A stretch of DNA of 64,000 bases from Paraburkholderia sp. BL25I1N1 (GCF_003002025.1 NZ_PVZB01000001.1:1-64000), one strand, 5' to 3'; positions 34,875 through 44,436 are shown, numbered from the stretch's first letter. Notes: generated by a model not told the origin, from the letters alone. A program made the numbers and translations.

Positions 34875-35330
34875 TTATTTCACCCGATGTAATTCGATCA
34901 GCCTGGTAGGGCGCAAATGATTAAGGGCGTAATGAATGCGGCCGCGGTCCTGCCGGCTGCCGACAGGCCGCGGATCGTCGTATAGATGATCCGCCGAATA
35001 CGCGCCCTGCGGCGCGACCATGCCTTTGTCGATCACCGTGTAGCCCGGTTCGAGCGCGAGCAGCAGATGATTGCCGCCAACCCGGCTGTCGAAGCCGGCC
35101 ATGCCGTCGAGCGACTCGGGCACGCTGTTCGTGAGGGTCGCATTGCTGGTGGTTATTTCGTCGGGCGAGATGGGGCTGTGTCCCGCTATGCGTGCGGCTT
35201 CGAGGTTTTTGCCGTCGGTGTCCACGGTGCTGTCGTGGGTGCGGTCGTTGTGCAATTCCGCGGTGTTCTTGCGGCTCGTGGCCGCCGGTTGTGTCGCGTT
35301 TGCTGGCTTGTTGATATCGCTGTTCATCAT
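34875..35330 (-). CDS. Conserved hypothetical protein (Burkholderia type, possibly DUF3005)
   Basis: About 151 residues from ATG 35330, with a good upstream purine-rich RBS (aaaggagaatgc). No membrane segment or signal peptide. The N-terminal ~50 residues are hydrophilic and likely disordered. The rest (SNATLTNSVPESLDGMAGFD; HLLLALEPGYTVIDKG; DDPRPVGSRQDRGRIHYALN) is well ordered in look and resembles Burkholderia-specific conserved hypotheticals; I associate it loosely with DUF3005. Function unknown. Confidence 0.65.
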   Translation of the reverse strand: MMNSDINKPANATQPAATSRKNTAELHNDRTHDSTVDTDGKNLEAARIAGHSPISPDEITTSNATLTNSVPESLDGMAGFDSRVGGNHLLLALEPGYTVIDKGMVAPQGAYSADHLYDDPRPVGSRQDRGRIHYALNHLRPTRLIELHRVK

Positions 35331-35650
35331 GCATTCTCCTTTGAAGAGGACATGGTGTGACATGCAGCAAAACCCGTTCCGCCTCGCACAAACCCTGATT
35401 CACCTGCCTTCATTGCGCTTTGTCCGCGGTGGCATGCGCGGGTGGCGAGTGAGGTATTCGGCTGGCGATTGCGTCCGCGATTCTTTTCGATTTTTTTAAT
35501 GGACGCGTATTTTCTACAGAGTATGATCTTACTCCGACGAGCGAAGCGCGGTTAAATTGGAAGACATTCGGTCCGGCTATATCTTGATGGCCGGCAGCAC
35601 CGTCTGCGCGCCACTCAAAACATTTTACGGGGCCGTCAGGGCGGTGACAC
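35331..35650. other. Divergent intergenic region
   Basis: 320 bases, AT-rich around 35480-35560, between the minus-strand hypothetical and the small plus-strand gene. It probably holds both promoters; no gene or strong repeat is seen. Confidence 0.5.
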
Positions 35651-35884
35651 ATGCACTTCGATGCTGCATTCACACATCGCGGCTATTTGTTAAATTGCGC
35701 ACCCGCGCGCGCGAGCGATGGCACTTGGCAACCTTACGTAGTCATCTCCCGCTCGAGCGACGGCGAACTGGTCGCCAATCGTTTTTTTCCCACCGAATTG
35801 CGCTTTTGCGAGGAAGCGGCCGCCATCGCCCATGCGCGCGATTGGGCGGTGCGCTGGATCGACGCGAGCAGCGTGACCATCTGA
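35651..35884 (+). CDS. Small conserved-looking hypothetical protein
   Basis: 77 residues (MHFDAAFTHRGYLLNC start). Sequence such as WQPYVVISRSSDGELVANRF and DWAVRWIDASS suggests a small beta-rich domain, similar to short hypotheticals common in Burkholderiales. No metal or catalytic motif. Monocistronic; function unknown. Confidence 0.6.
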   Translation: MHFDAAFTHRGYLLNCAPARASDGTWQPYVVISRSSDGELVANRFFPTELRFCEEAAAIAHARDWAVRWIDASSVTI

Positions 35885-36011
35885 GCACGCCTCCGGCGGG
35901 TCATGGCGCGTAGGCTCCGCCGTCGAGCAGGGCTGCGCGAGCCGCGGCAAAACGCGGTAATCTCTCGGCATAATCACTTCGAACCGTGCTCCCGCGCGGC
36001 GCTGTCCTTTT

Positions 36012-36938
36012 ATGCCTAACGTGCCTACCCAGAACTGGGGCCTCGAACAGATCGTCGCCGACTTGCGTGCGTCGCGTGAACAACTCCATCGCACGCGGCA
36101 TCCGCTCGGCATTCGCGAGTTGCCGTCGCGCGAAGCGGTGATCAACATCGTTGCCGGCCTGCGCGCGGCGCTGTTTCCCACGCATTACGGCGCGCCCGAT
36201 CTGACCGACGAGACCGTCGACTATTACGTCGGCCATACGCTTGAAAGCACGCTGCGGCTGCTCGCGGAACAGATTCGCCGCGCCTTGCGTTTTTTGCCGG
36301 AGTTCGGCGAAACGCCGGACGCCGATTTGCAGGCGCGCGCGTTCGGCATCGCGCGTGAATTCGGCACGCAATTGCCGGGCATCCGCGCATTGCTGGTCAG
36401 CGACATTCAGGCGGCGTTCACCGGCGATCCGGCCGCACAGCACATCACCGAAATTCTGCTTTGCTATCCGGGCGTGTGGGCGATGACGCATCATCGCCTC
36501 GCACATGCGCTGCATCGCCTGGGTGTGCCGTTGCTGGCGCGTTTCATCAACGAGATCGCGCACTCGGCAACCGGCATCGACATTCACCCGGGCGCGACGA
36601 TCGGGCCGAGCTTCTTTATCGACCATGGCACGGGTGTCGTGATCGGCGAGACGGCGATCATCGGCGAACGCGTGCGCGTGTATCAGGCCGTGACGCTCGG
36701 CGCGAAGAGTTTCGCCGCGGACCTCGACGGCACGCTCGTCAAGGGCAACGCGCGCCATCCGATCGTCGAGGACGACGTCGTGATCTATGCCGGTGCGACG
36801 ATTCTCGGGCGCGTGACGATCGGGCGCGGCTCGGTGATCGGCGGCAACGTGTGGCTCACGCACAGCGTGCCGCCGGGCAGCAGTGTGTCGCAAGGCAAGA
36901 TCCGCGAGGGCGAGCGGTCCGACGAGGGGCGGCAGTGA
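36012..36938 (+). CDS. Serine O-acetyltransferase, EpsC/CysE family
   Basis: 308 residues. An N-terminal helical part (1-185) precedes a left-handed beta-helix of hexapeptide repeats from ~190 (GIDIHPGATIGPSFFIDHG, IGETAIIGERVRVYQAVTLG, IVEDDVVIYAGATILGRVTI). The catalytic Asp-His of serine acetyltransferases is in FIDHGTGVVIGE. It makes O-acetylserine for cysteine synthesis. The long N-terminal part and about 300-residue length match the EpsC/SrpH subtype. No cysteine-synthase gene is adjacent. Confidence 0.88.
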   Translation: MPNVPTQNWGLEQIVADLRASREQLHRTRHPLGIRELPSREAVINIVAGLRAALFPTHYGAPDLTDETVDYYVGHTLESTLRLLAEQIRRALRFLPEFGETPDADLQARAFGIAREFGTQLPGIRALLVSDIQAAFTGDPAAQHITEILLCYPGVWAMTHHRLAHALHRLGVPLLARFINEIAHSATGIDIHPGATIGPSFFIDHGTGVVIGETAIIGERVRVYQAVTLGAKSFAADLDGTLVKGNARHPIVEDDVVIYAGATILGRVTIGRGSVIGGNVWLTHSVPPGSSVSQGKIREGERSDEGRQ

Positions 36939-37075
36939 TACGCGGCCGGGTTCCCGCGTGGCCGCGTGTCCTCATGCAAAGGCGAGCGTGCCGACAACTC
37001 GCGGCGGCGATGCACGGCCCGGCTTGCGAATCGTCGCGTGTGCCGATGCGTGAACGTCTCTTTAGCTGCTAAGCG

Positions 37076-37903
37076 ATGACCATGCCGCGTGGCCGCGTCC
37101 ATATGCCTCGCTGCGCGATTGGCGGCGTCGAAGCCACGGTGGCCGAGACCGCGCATACGTTTCCGCGTCACTCGCACGACCGCTTCGGTGTCGGCGTGAT
37201 CGTCAGCGGCGGGCATCGGTCGGCGAGCGGACGTGGGCTCGTTGAAGCGCGCGCCAACGACGCGATCATGGTCAATCCCGGAGAAGTGCACGACGGCAGT
37301 CCGCTCGACGAACGCGGGCGCGCGTGGCGCATGTTGTATTTCGAACCGTCGATGCTCGTCACGGCCGCGAGCGAGCTGACCGGCGCCGCGGCGCGCGAGC
37401 TCGAACTCACGCAGCCGGTCGCGCACGATCCTTTGCTGAAGCGTCTGTTCGAGCGGCTGTTCGTTGTCGCGGTGGAAGCGCCTATCGTGCCGGATGATCT
37501 GGCGCGCGAGGAGGCGTTGCTCGAACTGCTTGGGCACGTCGTGCGCATTCATGCCACGCGGCCATCACGCTCCCGGTCGACGGATGCGTCGGGTCCGATT
37601 GCGCGAGCAAAGGCACGCATCGACGACGACCCTTCTTCACCTCTCACGCTGGCCGATCTCGCCGCCGACACCGGCATGAGCCGTTTCCAGTTGTTGCGCG
37701 GTTTCGCGCATGAGATGGGTCTGCCGCCGCACGCGTACCGAATGCAGCGTCGCGTGGTGCTCGCCAGACAATGGATCGCGCGGGGCGCGACGCTTGCCGA
37801 TGCGGCTGCCGCAGCGGGCTTTGCCGATCAGAGTCATATGACGCGCGCGTTCGTGCGCCTGCTCGGCGTAACGCCCGCCAACTACGCGGCTGCGCTGCGC
37901 TGA
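37076..37903 (+). CDS. AraC-family transcription regulator
   Basis: 275 residues. An N-terminal cupin-type sensor domain (HTFPRHSHDRFGVGVIVSGG; ...VNPGEVHDGSP) is followed by two HTH motifs at the C-terminus (LTLADLAADTGMSRFQLLRG; LADAAAAAGFADQSHMTRAF). The ligand is unknown. It is convergent with the YdjM-like membrane protein, with only 3 bases between stops. Confidence 0.88.
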   Translation: MTMPRGRVHMPRCAIGGVEATVAETAHTFPRHSHDRFGVGVIVSGGHRSASGRGLVEARANDAIMVNPGEVHDGSPLDERGRAWRMLYFEPSMLVTAASELTGAAARELELTQPVAHDPLLKRLFERLFVVAVEAPIVPDDLAREEALLELLGHVVRIHATRPSRSRSTDASGPIARAKARIDDDPSSPLTLADLAADTGMSRFQLLRGFAHEMGLPPHAYRMQRRVVLARQWIARGATLADAAAAAGFADQSHMTRAFVRLLGVTPANYAAALR

Positions 37904-37906
37904 GGT

Positions 37907-38422
37907 TCAGCCGATCCGAAAATGCTGGAGCAAGGCCGTGCCGTGCACGCCATGCAACCAGACGTGCTGCCCGATAAACCACGCCGCCGCCCACGAAGCC
38001 GCCACCACGATCAGATCGCAGTGGCCGCTATTCCAGAGATTCAACGAGTGCCGCCCGGCAATCCATGGCACGCCTAATGGATTCGGCCAATCGGCGAACA
38101 GGTGCATCAGGCCTCCGCAGGCGAATCCGAACGCCGGCGCGGCATAGAGCGAATGCCCAAGCCAGTGATACGACACCGCGAGCAACGCGAGCCATCCCAC
38201 GCCCCAATGCGTCAGCGTGCGATGCGTGATCCACAGACGCCGCGCGCGCGACCACCACGCGACTTCCAGCCAGTCCGGCGCCGTACTGCCGATCACGCCG
38301 GTGACGAAGCTCAACAACACGCCGACATGAAATGAACCGCCGCCGCCGATGCGCGCGACGATCGCCGCCGCGATGACGCCGGCCGCAAAACCGGTGGCGT
38401 GATGTGCTTTGCTGGATGCCAT
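37907..38422 (-). CDS. YdjM/DUF457-type inner-membrane metal-dependent hydrolase
   Basis: 171 residues with four membrane helices. The family motifs are visible: an early His pair (SSKAHHATGFAAG), the HRTLTHW motif (about 65-75) and the second His/Asp motif GGLMHLFADWPNPLG. These match the YdjM/DUF457 family of putative metal-dependent membrane hydrolases. Substrate unknown. Confidence 0.82.
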   Translation of the reverse strand: MASSKAHHATGFAAGVIAAAIVARIGGGGSFHVGVLLSFVTGVIGSTAPDWLEVAWWSRARRLWITHRTLTHWGVGWLALLAVSYHWLGHSLYAAPAFGFACGGLMHLFADWPNPLGVPWIAGRHSLNLWNSGHCDLIVVAASWAAAWFIGQHVWLHGVHGTALLQHFRIG

Positions 38423-38559
38423 CGAAACTTACGGCGGAGCGCCGCTTCAGGAACAGAGGGCGGCTATGTTCGCAGATGCGCGGATAAAAAAATAGCCGGC
38501 ACGCGAGGTAAAAAATCGCGCGTCGGCCTACCTTCAGATCGCAAGCGTGTGGCCGAAGC

Positions 38560-38913
38560 TCACGTCGAGCAACGTGCAATATCGAAGCGCATTTCCGGTT
38601 CCGGCGGATCGTCCGGCGCGTTGGCAGGATGCATCACCTTGATGACTGAGCCGGCATTCGACGGCGTCAGCGTCACGAAATACGAGTTGTTCGAATCGGA
38701 GCCGACGGCGATCTCCGTCGTGCCGCCGACGTGCGACGTGCGCACGCGTGACAAACGGCTTTCGAGGCAATCGGCGACATAAGCGGGGGCGCGTTGCGAA
38801 GACACGTAAATCATCGGCAGGGATGCGTCGCGGGCTGGGCCGCTGGAAGAGCCGCAGCCGGCGAGGGCGGCGAGCGCGGCGGCAGCGGGGGCAAGCAGGA
38901 GAAGTCTTTTCAT
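38560..38913 (-). CDS. Predicted lipoprotein
   Basis: 117 residues from ATG 38913. The signal peptide ends in a lipobox (ALAALAGC), so Cys19 would be lipidated. The remaining ~98 residues form a small alpha/beta domain (YVADCLESRLSRVRTS; GTTEIAVGSDSNNSYFVTL). Short exported proteins of this look are common in Burkholderia; no function is known. The frame before 38913 is not protein-like. Confidence 0.75.
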   Translation of the reverse strand: MKRLLLLAPAAAALAALAGCGSSSGPARDASLPMIYVSSQRAPAYVADCLESRLSRVRTSHVGGTTEIAVGSDSNNSYFVTLTPSNAGSVIKVMHPANAPDDPPEPEMRFDIARCST

Positions 38914-39141
38914 GGTCCGATCGTCGGCGTCCCCGGTCGTACGCGGGAACTTGGGGCGCGGGCGAAGCGCAACGCGATAGAGCGCAACGTCATGCTTCGC
39001 GACGAAGCCGCCGTTCAACCGCAACGGCATCGCAACATTGCGACGTTGCGGCAAGGAAGGCAGCCGGGCTCAGTATACCCATCGGGTGCGCGCGTCGTCA
39101 CCATCCGTGGCGGTCGGCATTGTGTCCAAACGTAAAGTCAT

Positions 39142-39176
39142 AAAACCCGCGACGTGAGCGTGTCACGCGCGGGTTG
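39142..39176 (-). terminator. Intrinsic terminator of the porin gene
   Basis: Arms aacccgcg(a)cgtga and tcacg(c)gcgggtt form a long GC-rich stem, followed on the minus strand by TTTT. It is located 50 bases after the porin stop. Confidence 0.65.
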
Positions 39177-39226
39177 TGTGCGCCGCGAATCGAATCATTC
39201 GCTCCGCAGGCATCAACTGAAAATAC

Positions 39227-40375
39227 TTAGAAGCGGTGACGCAAGCCGACTGCTGCCGCCACCTGATTGCCGTTCGACGACGGCGCGAGCGTATTGATCG
39301 CCGCGACGTTCGAACCGAAGTTGCCGAGTTCGCCCGAGGCATGCTGATACACGCCTTCCACGTACACGTCGGTGCGCTTGCTCAGCGAGTAGTCGCCTTG
39401 CAGAGACACCGTGTGCCACTTCGGATCGCCCGAGCCATTCGAGCCGGACATCTTGCCGTCGGTGAACGTATACGAGGCCGCGAGGCTCAGTGCCGGCGTG
39501 AGCGCATAGCGGCCGTTCACTTCGTAGTTGTCCAGGTGCAGGTTGGTGCCGGCGACGCCAGGCAGCGTCGTGCCGCCGACGTCCACGCCGGTGATGCCGT
39601 CGAGCTGCGTATGCGTATAGACGAAACCGACCGTTGCCGGACCGTACGTGTAGTTGATGCCCGCGCCGTACGTGCGCTGCAGATTGGCCGCGACCGCCGC
39701 GGTGCCGTCGCCTTGCGACACTGCGCCGCTCAGGTTCGAACTGCCGGATTGGTTCAGTTGCAGGTAAGCGGCGGCAACGCTCAACGGACCGTTGTCATAC
39801 GAAGCGCCGACGCTCCATGCGCGGTTGTTGGAGAAATCACCGGCCGAGTTGCTGAAACCGTACAGACCGCCGAACTTCAGACCCGCGTAGTTCGCGCTCG
39901 TGTACTTGACGGCGTTCTTGATCGAGAACGAGTTGTCGAGGTTGTCGTTATCGAGCGGGTGCGCCGCGAGATTATTGCCGTAGCCCGCGCCTGCTTCGGA
40001 CAGCGGCGCCAGGTAGTCGACCACGGAATCGTATTGGCGGCCGAGCGTCAGCGCACCGTACTGATCGCTCTTCAGACCGACGAAAGCCTGACGGTTGAAC
40101 ATCGTGTTGCTTTCGGTGTCCTGGCCGTTATTCAGGTTGAAGCCGCTCTCCAACGTAAATATCGCATGCAGGCCGCCGCCGAGGTCTTCGCTGCCGCGCA
40201 GGCCGAAGTAGGTGTCCGACGCCGAGCCGCTGCCTTGTTGCCAGTTGCTATGGCCGCCCTGGTTATTCGAGTAGACGAGGCCGGCGTCCAGCGTGCCGTA
40301 CAAGGTGACGCTGCTCTGGGCATGAGCGCTAATGGCAACCGCGCTGAGGACGCCTGCGATGAGGGTTTTTTTCAT
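39227..40375 (-). CDS. Gram-negative general porin (OmpC/Burkholderia type)
   Basis: 382 residues from ATG 40375. A Sec signal peptide (MKKTLIAGVLSAVAISAHA) precedes QSSVTLYGTLDAGLVYSN, the standard start of betaproteobacterial porins. The protein is built of alternating amphipathic strands (16-strand trimeric barrel family) with the PEFFG-like constriction-loop region replaced by family-specific loops. It ends in an aromatic-terminated strand (VAAAVGLRHRF, with terminal Phe), required for outer-membrane assembly. The frame beyond 40375 is unrelated. A structured RNA candidate lies divergently upstream. Confidence 0.93.
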   Translation of the reverse strand: MKKTLIAGVLSAVAISAHAQSSVTLYGTLDAGLVYSNNQGGHSNWQQGSGSASDTYFGLRGSEDLGGGLHAIFTLESGFNLNNGQDTESNTMFNRQAFVGLKSDQYGALTLGRQYDSVVDYLAPLSEAGAGYGNNLAAHPLDNDNLDNSFSIKNAVKYTSANYAGLKFGGLYGFSNSAGDFSNNRAWSVGASYDNGPLSVAAAYLQLNQSGSSNLSGAVSQGDGTAAVAANLQRTYGAGINYTYGPATVGFVYTHTQLDGITGVDVGGTTLPGVAGTNLHLDNYEVNGRYALTPALSLAASYTFTDGKMSGSNGSGDPKWHTVSLQGDYSLSKRTDVYVEGVYQHASGELGNFGSNVAAINTLAPSSNGNQVAAAVGLRHRF

Positions 40376-40659
40376 GGTTAGATAGCTCCGAAACAGTGCA
40401 TAGGGAATCGCATTCGAGTGCTCACCGCCAATTACGCCGGCGGCCTGACGATCCGCTGCGAAGTGTATTCCTGCTATTCGTATCTTTAATTGCGGATGGC
40501 GCAACAATGATTTTTCTAATTCGTAATGGCGAATGGGTAATTGTTTAAGTGCGGGTAAATAAAGGAAAAATCCATTTGACGATGAATTCATGGAGGCCGT
40601 GTCAACATCGTATTGTTGCCTGATCGCGACGACTTGCCACAAGCCATTGGCAGTATGGG

Positions 40660-40827
40660 TTGGTGTCTATTTTGAGATATTTAGTCGATCTATTCTGTTT
40701 CCCGCAATGCACTCTTTCAATTTCCCGGATCTATCTCATTGAATTACGGTTTTACAATTCGTCTCGCCCCTTGACCAAGGGTGTCTTTTTCATCTTTATG
40801 CGCGGCCTTCGGGCCGCGTTTTTTTGT
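40660..40827 (+). ncRNA. Candidate small RNA upstream of the porin gene
   Basis: A strong intrinsic terminator stands at 40801-40825 on the plus strand (cgcggcc-ttcg-ggccgcg followed by seven T), but no plus-strand gene ends nearby. The preceding ~150 bases are AT-rich with a second hairpin (cccttg-ac-caaggg, 40768-40781, followed by a T-rich run). Porin genes often have a divergent regulatory RNA, as ompC with micF. The 5' end is not determined; coordinates are approximate. Confidence 0.4.
40801..40825 (+). terminator. Strong intrinsic terminator without an upstream gene
   Basis: A 7-base perfect GC stem with a UUCG tetraloop is followed by TTTTTTT. See the small-RNA candidate ending here. 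Confidence 0.8.
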
Positions 40828-41001
40828 ATTTTTATAGTCGGTTTATAAGTTATCGCAAATGCGGAAATAGATTATTTCGTTTGCCGTTGCGATTGCCGCG
40901 GCTTGTCCGTTCGTCAGAGGGCCGCATCCGCCGTGAGCGGGGCGGGTAGAATTGCGCGCTTGAGATGTGTTTCCGCCCCCGCGAACGTGAGTGAACCTGC
41001 A

Positions 41002-41538
41002 ATGACCGATCTACCCCTTCCATCGTCCGACACCGCTGAAGATCTCACGACGGAAGGCGCGTCCGAATTGGGCGAAACCGTGCATGAAGCACGTCTGTGG
41101 CGCGACGACGGCTGGACCGCGCGCGTCATCAAGAATGAGGACGACGAAGGCTGGGCCGTCGCGATGATCAAGGACGGCGAAGCGGAACCCGCGCTCGTCG
41201 GTCCGTGGACGATGGGCCGCAACAAGAAGGATCCGAAACCGCTGGACACGTCGGCATTCAACACGCTGGTGAAGACGGCGTCTGAAGTGCTGCGGCGTCA
41301 TGAGCAGCAACTGCGCGCGCAACTGCATAAGGAAGTGCGCGTGGCGAGCGTGGACGGCAACGACGAACTCGACATCACGCTCGACATCGTGCCCGACGAA
41401 GACGAGCCATATGCATTGCTGACCGCGCTCGACACATTCGGCGAGCAGCTCGCGCAAGTGCAGGTCGCGGCTAACTTCAAGCTCAGCAAGGCAAGCGCGG
41501 CGGCGTGGGTCGAGAACGAGTTTCGCCGTCCGGGTTAG
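41002..41538 (+). CDS. Conserved hypothetical acidic protein
   Basis: 178 residues from ATG 41002 (GTG 40990 is also possible). The acidic N-terminal part is followed by an ordered domain (RLWRDDGWTARVIKNEDDEG; LVGPWTMGRNKKDPKPLD; AFNTLVKTASEVLRRHEQQL) and a C-terminal helix-rich segment. It resembles conserved Burkholderiales hypotheticals; no signal peptide, membrane segment or motif. Function unknown. Confidence 0.7.
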   Translation: MTDLPLPSSDTAEDLTTEGASELGETVHEARLWRDDGWTARVIKNEDDEGWAVAMIKDGEAEPALVGPWTMGRNKKDPKPLDTSAFNTLVKTASEVLRRHEQQLRAQLHKEVRVASVDGNDELDITLDIVPDEDEPYALLTALDTFGEQLAQVQVAANFKLSKASAAAWVENEFRRPG

Positions 41539-41621
41539 AAGCCGCGCCGCTGCGGCCCGCGGCAGGCTCCGGGGGCTCGCCGGAGTCGTCTCTCGACGGC
41601 TTGGGTTTAAATTACTAAAGC

Positions 41622-41639
41622 CTGTCAATATACTTTCAT
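41622..41639 (+). promoter_or_regulatory. Pho box upstream of phoX
   Basis: ctgtcaatatactttcat matches the PhoB consensus CTGTCATAAAACTGTCAT at 14 of 18 positions, including both TCA cores. A further CTTCAT half-site follows in register at 41645-41650. It lies ~120 bases before the phoX ATG and predicts induction under phosphate limitation. Confidence 0.6.
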
Positions 41640-41756
41640 ATTCGCTTCATAGAATCCTCGCGTCATAGCGGCGCGAGCGTGAACCATGTGGTTTGGGTCT
41701 GAGTGCGTGCCGGCTGTGCATTCACTCACGCTACCCAAACACTGGATCACGACAAC

Positions 41757-43709
41757 ATGGCAGAGCCGCTCGACCTTTCCCGCCGCAAGGCCCTGAAACT
41801 TCTCGTGGGCGCGCCGATGCTGCCGCTCGGCGGACTCGCCACGGCCTCGATGCTGACCGGTTGCGGAGGCAGCGACGAGCTTGCGACGCCGGTCAAGCCG
41901 GTCGCCAACTTCGTCTCCGCGGCGTTCGCCAGCATGGCGACGCCGACGCTGGCCGACCCCGCCGCCATGGCGAAGACCACGGTGGGCTCGACCTTGACGG
42001 TACAACTGAGCGACGGCAGCAGCCGCGCGTTCAAGCTGGCGTATCAGCCGTTCTTCGTCACCGGCGACAGCGTGCCGAACGTGAAGGGCGGGACGATTCT
42101 TGCCGGCGGCTATTTCGACATCAACAATCAGCCGATCGTCGATAAATCGGTGGCGGGCAAGGAGCGCCAGTTCTACTCGGACTGCCCGGACGGCAGTTCG
42201 CTGATCCGCCTCGACAATCCCACGGTGAAGGGCCTCAAGGGCAACGCGGTATTCGCCGTCGTGCAGTTCGAATACACCACGCGCGATCAGAGTCTGGTCT
42301 CGATGTACGGCCAGTTGCCGTCGCCGATCGCCGTGCTCACGCTCGATCAGGACCCGGCCACCGGCAAGCTCACGCTGGCGGGTTACTCAAACGTCGATAC
42401 ATCGCAGGCCCATGGCTTGTGGATCACCTGCGGTGCGAGCCTGTCGCCGTGGAATACGCATCTGTCGAGTGAAGAGTACGAGCCGGACGCCACCACGATC
42501 GCCAGCAACAGCCAGTTCAAGGGCTTCAGCCGCAGTTTGTATGGCGATGAAACCACCGCGAACCCGTATCACTACGGGCATCTGCCGGAAGTCACCGTGA
42601 ATCCGGACGGCACCGGCACGATCAAAAAGCACTACTGCCTTGGCCGAATCTCGCACGAACTGATTCAGGTGATGCCGGACAAGCGCACCGTCCTGATGGG
42701 CGACGATGCGACCAACGGCGGCCTGTTCATGTTCATCGCGGATCGCGAAGCCGATCTGTCGGCCGGCACGCTGTACGTCGCGAAGTGGACGCAGGTGTCG
42801 GCGAGCGGCGCGGGCGCGGCCACGCTGTCGTGGATCAACCTAGGCCACGCGACCAGCGACGAAATCGAGGCGCTCGCCAATCAGCTGCGCGCCAGCGACA
42901 TCATGGACGTCGCGACCAAAGATCCGCTCGATCCGGCCTACACGAAGATCAACTACAACGGCACGTTCAACTGGGTGCGCATCAAGCCCGGCATGACGCA
43001 GGCGGCAACGTTCCTCGAGACGCATCGCTATGCGGCGCTGGCCGGCGGCAGCATGGGCTTCACGAAGCTCGAAGGCACGACGGTCAATATCAAGGACAAG
43101 GTGCTGTATTCGGCGATGTCGCGTATCGAGAAGTCGATGGTGCGCGGCAATGCCGCATCCACCGACGTGGCCGTCGATAAGACAATCAGCGCCGGCGCGG
43201 TCTACGCGCTGAACATGAAGGGCGGCCAGCGCGACCGCAGCGGCGCCGCGATCAACGGCGAATGGGTGCCGGTGGACATGGCCGCGCCCGCAGCGCTGGT
43301 CGGCGAGGATCTGTCGACGGCCGACGCGCTCGGCAACACCGCGAATCCCGAGCGCATTGCCAACCCGGACAACCTCAAGTTCTCGGAGAAGCTGCGCACG
43401 CTCTTTATCGGCGAGGACAGCGGCATGCACGTGAACAACTTTCTGTGGGCGTACAACGTCGACACGAAGACGCTCGCGCGCGTGCTTTCGTGTCCGGCGG
43501 GCGCCGAATCGACGGGCCTGCACGCGGTCGATGAAATCAACGGCTGGACCTACGTGATGAGCAACTTTCAGCACGTCGGAGACTGGGAAAGTCCGCTGCA
43601 CGACAAGATCAAATCGACGCTCGATCCGCTCGTGCGGGCGAACTATAAGGACCGCTTCGGGGCGACGGTGGGGTATCTGACGGCGGAGCCGGCGGGGATC
43701 AGGTTGTAG
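41757..43709 (+). CDS. phoX: PhoX-family alkaline phosphatase (DUF839), Tat-exported
   Basis: 650 residues from ATG 41757. The N-terminus has a twin-arginine motif (SRRKALKLLVG) and a hydrophobic stretch ending in MLTGC, so Tat export, possibly as a lipoprotein, is expected. The body is a PhoX/DUF839 phosphatase (SPWNTHLSSEEYEPD; GRISHELIQVMPDKRTVLMG; LFIGEDSGMHVNNF). The acidic clusters coordinate the Ca/Fe cofactor known for PhoX. It would release phosphate from organic esters in the periplasm. A Pho box lies upstream. Confidence 0.9.
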   Translation: MAEPLDLSRRKALKLLVGAPMLPLGGLATASMLTGCGGSDELATPVKPVANFVSAAFASMATPTLADPAAMAKTTVGSTLTVQLSDGSSRAFKLAYQPFFVTGDSVPNVKGGTILAGGYFDINNQPIVDKSVAGKERQFYSDCPDGSSLIRLDNPTVKGLKGNAVFAVVQFEYTTRDQSLVSMYGQLPSPIAVLTLDQDPATGKLTLAGYSNVDTSQAHGLWITCGASLSPWNTHLSSEEYEPDATTIASNSQFKGFSRSLYGDETTANPYHYGHLPEVTVNPDGTGTIKKHYCLGRISHELIQVMPDKRTVLMGDDATNGGLFMFIADREADLSAGTLYVAKWTQVSASGAGAATLSWINLGHATSDEIEALANQLRASDIMDVATKDPLDPAYTKINYNGTFNWVRIKPGMTQAATFLETHRYAALAGGSMGFTKLEGTTVNIKDKVLYSAMSRIEKSMVRGNAASTDVAVDKTISAGAVYALNMKGGQRDRSGAAINGEWVPVDMAAPAALVGEDLSTADALGNTANPERIANPDNLKFSEKLRTLFIGEDSGMHVNNFLWAYNVDTKTLARVLSCPAGAESTGLHAVDEINGWTYVMSNFQHVGDWESPLHDKIKSTLDPLVRANYKDRFGATVGYLTAEPAGIRL

Positions 43710-43806
43710 GCCGAACGCGTCGAAGTCGCCTGTCTTAGGCCTTCTGGCTGAGGAGTCAGCGAGGGGGAATCTCGCGATAATTCGCGGTTTCCCCTTTGGC
43801 TGGCGT

Positions 43807-44397
43807 ATGCAGTGGATTTCGATTTTGCGACGAGGCTATATCGACGTGGCAAGCGTGCGATATGGCCTTTCGCATCTCGTCGCCAGCTTCTTTACCCTCG
43901 CCATTCCCGCTTCGGGGAAGTTTGCTGCGACAACCGCAACCGTCCACGTCGAATACACGTCGCATTGCGTGTCGGTCGGACCGGGCGCGCAAAGCCCGTT
44001 GGATTTCGAGGCGCCTGGTAGTGGTCGCAGAATTTTTGACCACCGGCAGGTCGCTCGCGCATTCTGCACCGACCGGCACCGCTGGTCCCTTCGACTGCCA
44101 ACGATCGTTGCCGAGCTCGGTGAACGGCGTTGCTATTTCACGGGCCATTCGAACTGGCTCGTGATTGAGGACATCACGGATCGTGGCGAGCCAGTTGAGT
44201 ACGAGGTGTTTTTTCGTCTTCGCCGCATGGGGGCAAGCGCGTTGCGGCTGGTGATCGAAAGTGCGTATGTCCGCGACGTGACTAGGGGAAAGACGGGGAC
44301 GCCGCGCAACCGGCGGAGCATTGTGCGGTTTCGTGTGATGGCGGCAAAGATATTGAGGGGCGAGTCGATTCGCGATCCGAGTCTCAACCGCCGCTAG
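43807..44397 (+). CDS. Hypothetical protein
   Basis: 196 residues. The N-terminal ~45 residues are doubtful. From about 60 on the sequence is coherent (GSGRRIFDHRQVARAFCTDR; TGHSNWLVIEDITDRGEPVE; YEVFFRLRRMGASALRLVIE), suggesting a small alpha/beta protein. No family recognised. An equally long minus-strand frame (43756-44457) has a composition typical of a shadow. GC and codon use are less biased than the neighbours, so it may be acquired or a partial gene. Confidence 0.5.
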   Translation: MQWISILRRGYIDVASVRYGLSHLVASFFTLAIPASGKFAATTATVHVEYTSHCVSVGPGAQSPLDFEAPGSGRRIFDHRQVARAFCTDRHRWSLRLPTIVAELGERRCYFTGHSNWLVIEDITDRGEPVEYEVFFRLRRMGASALRLVIESAYVRDVTRGKTGTPRNRRSIVRFRVMAAKILRGESIRDPSLNRR

Positions 44398-44436
44398 CCG
44401 ATGTGGCATCCGCGCATAACTGGCTGATTCCGGCCT

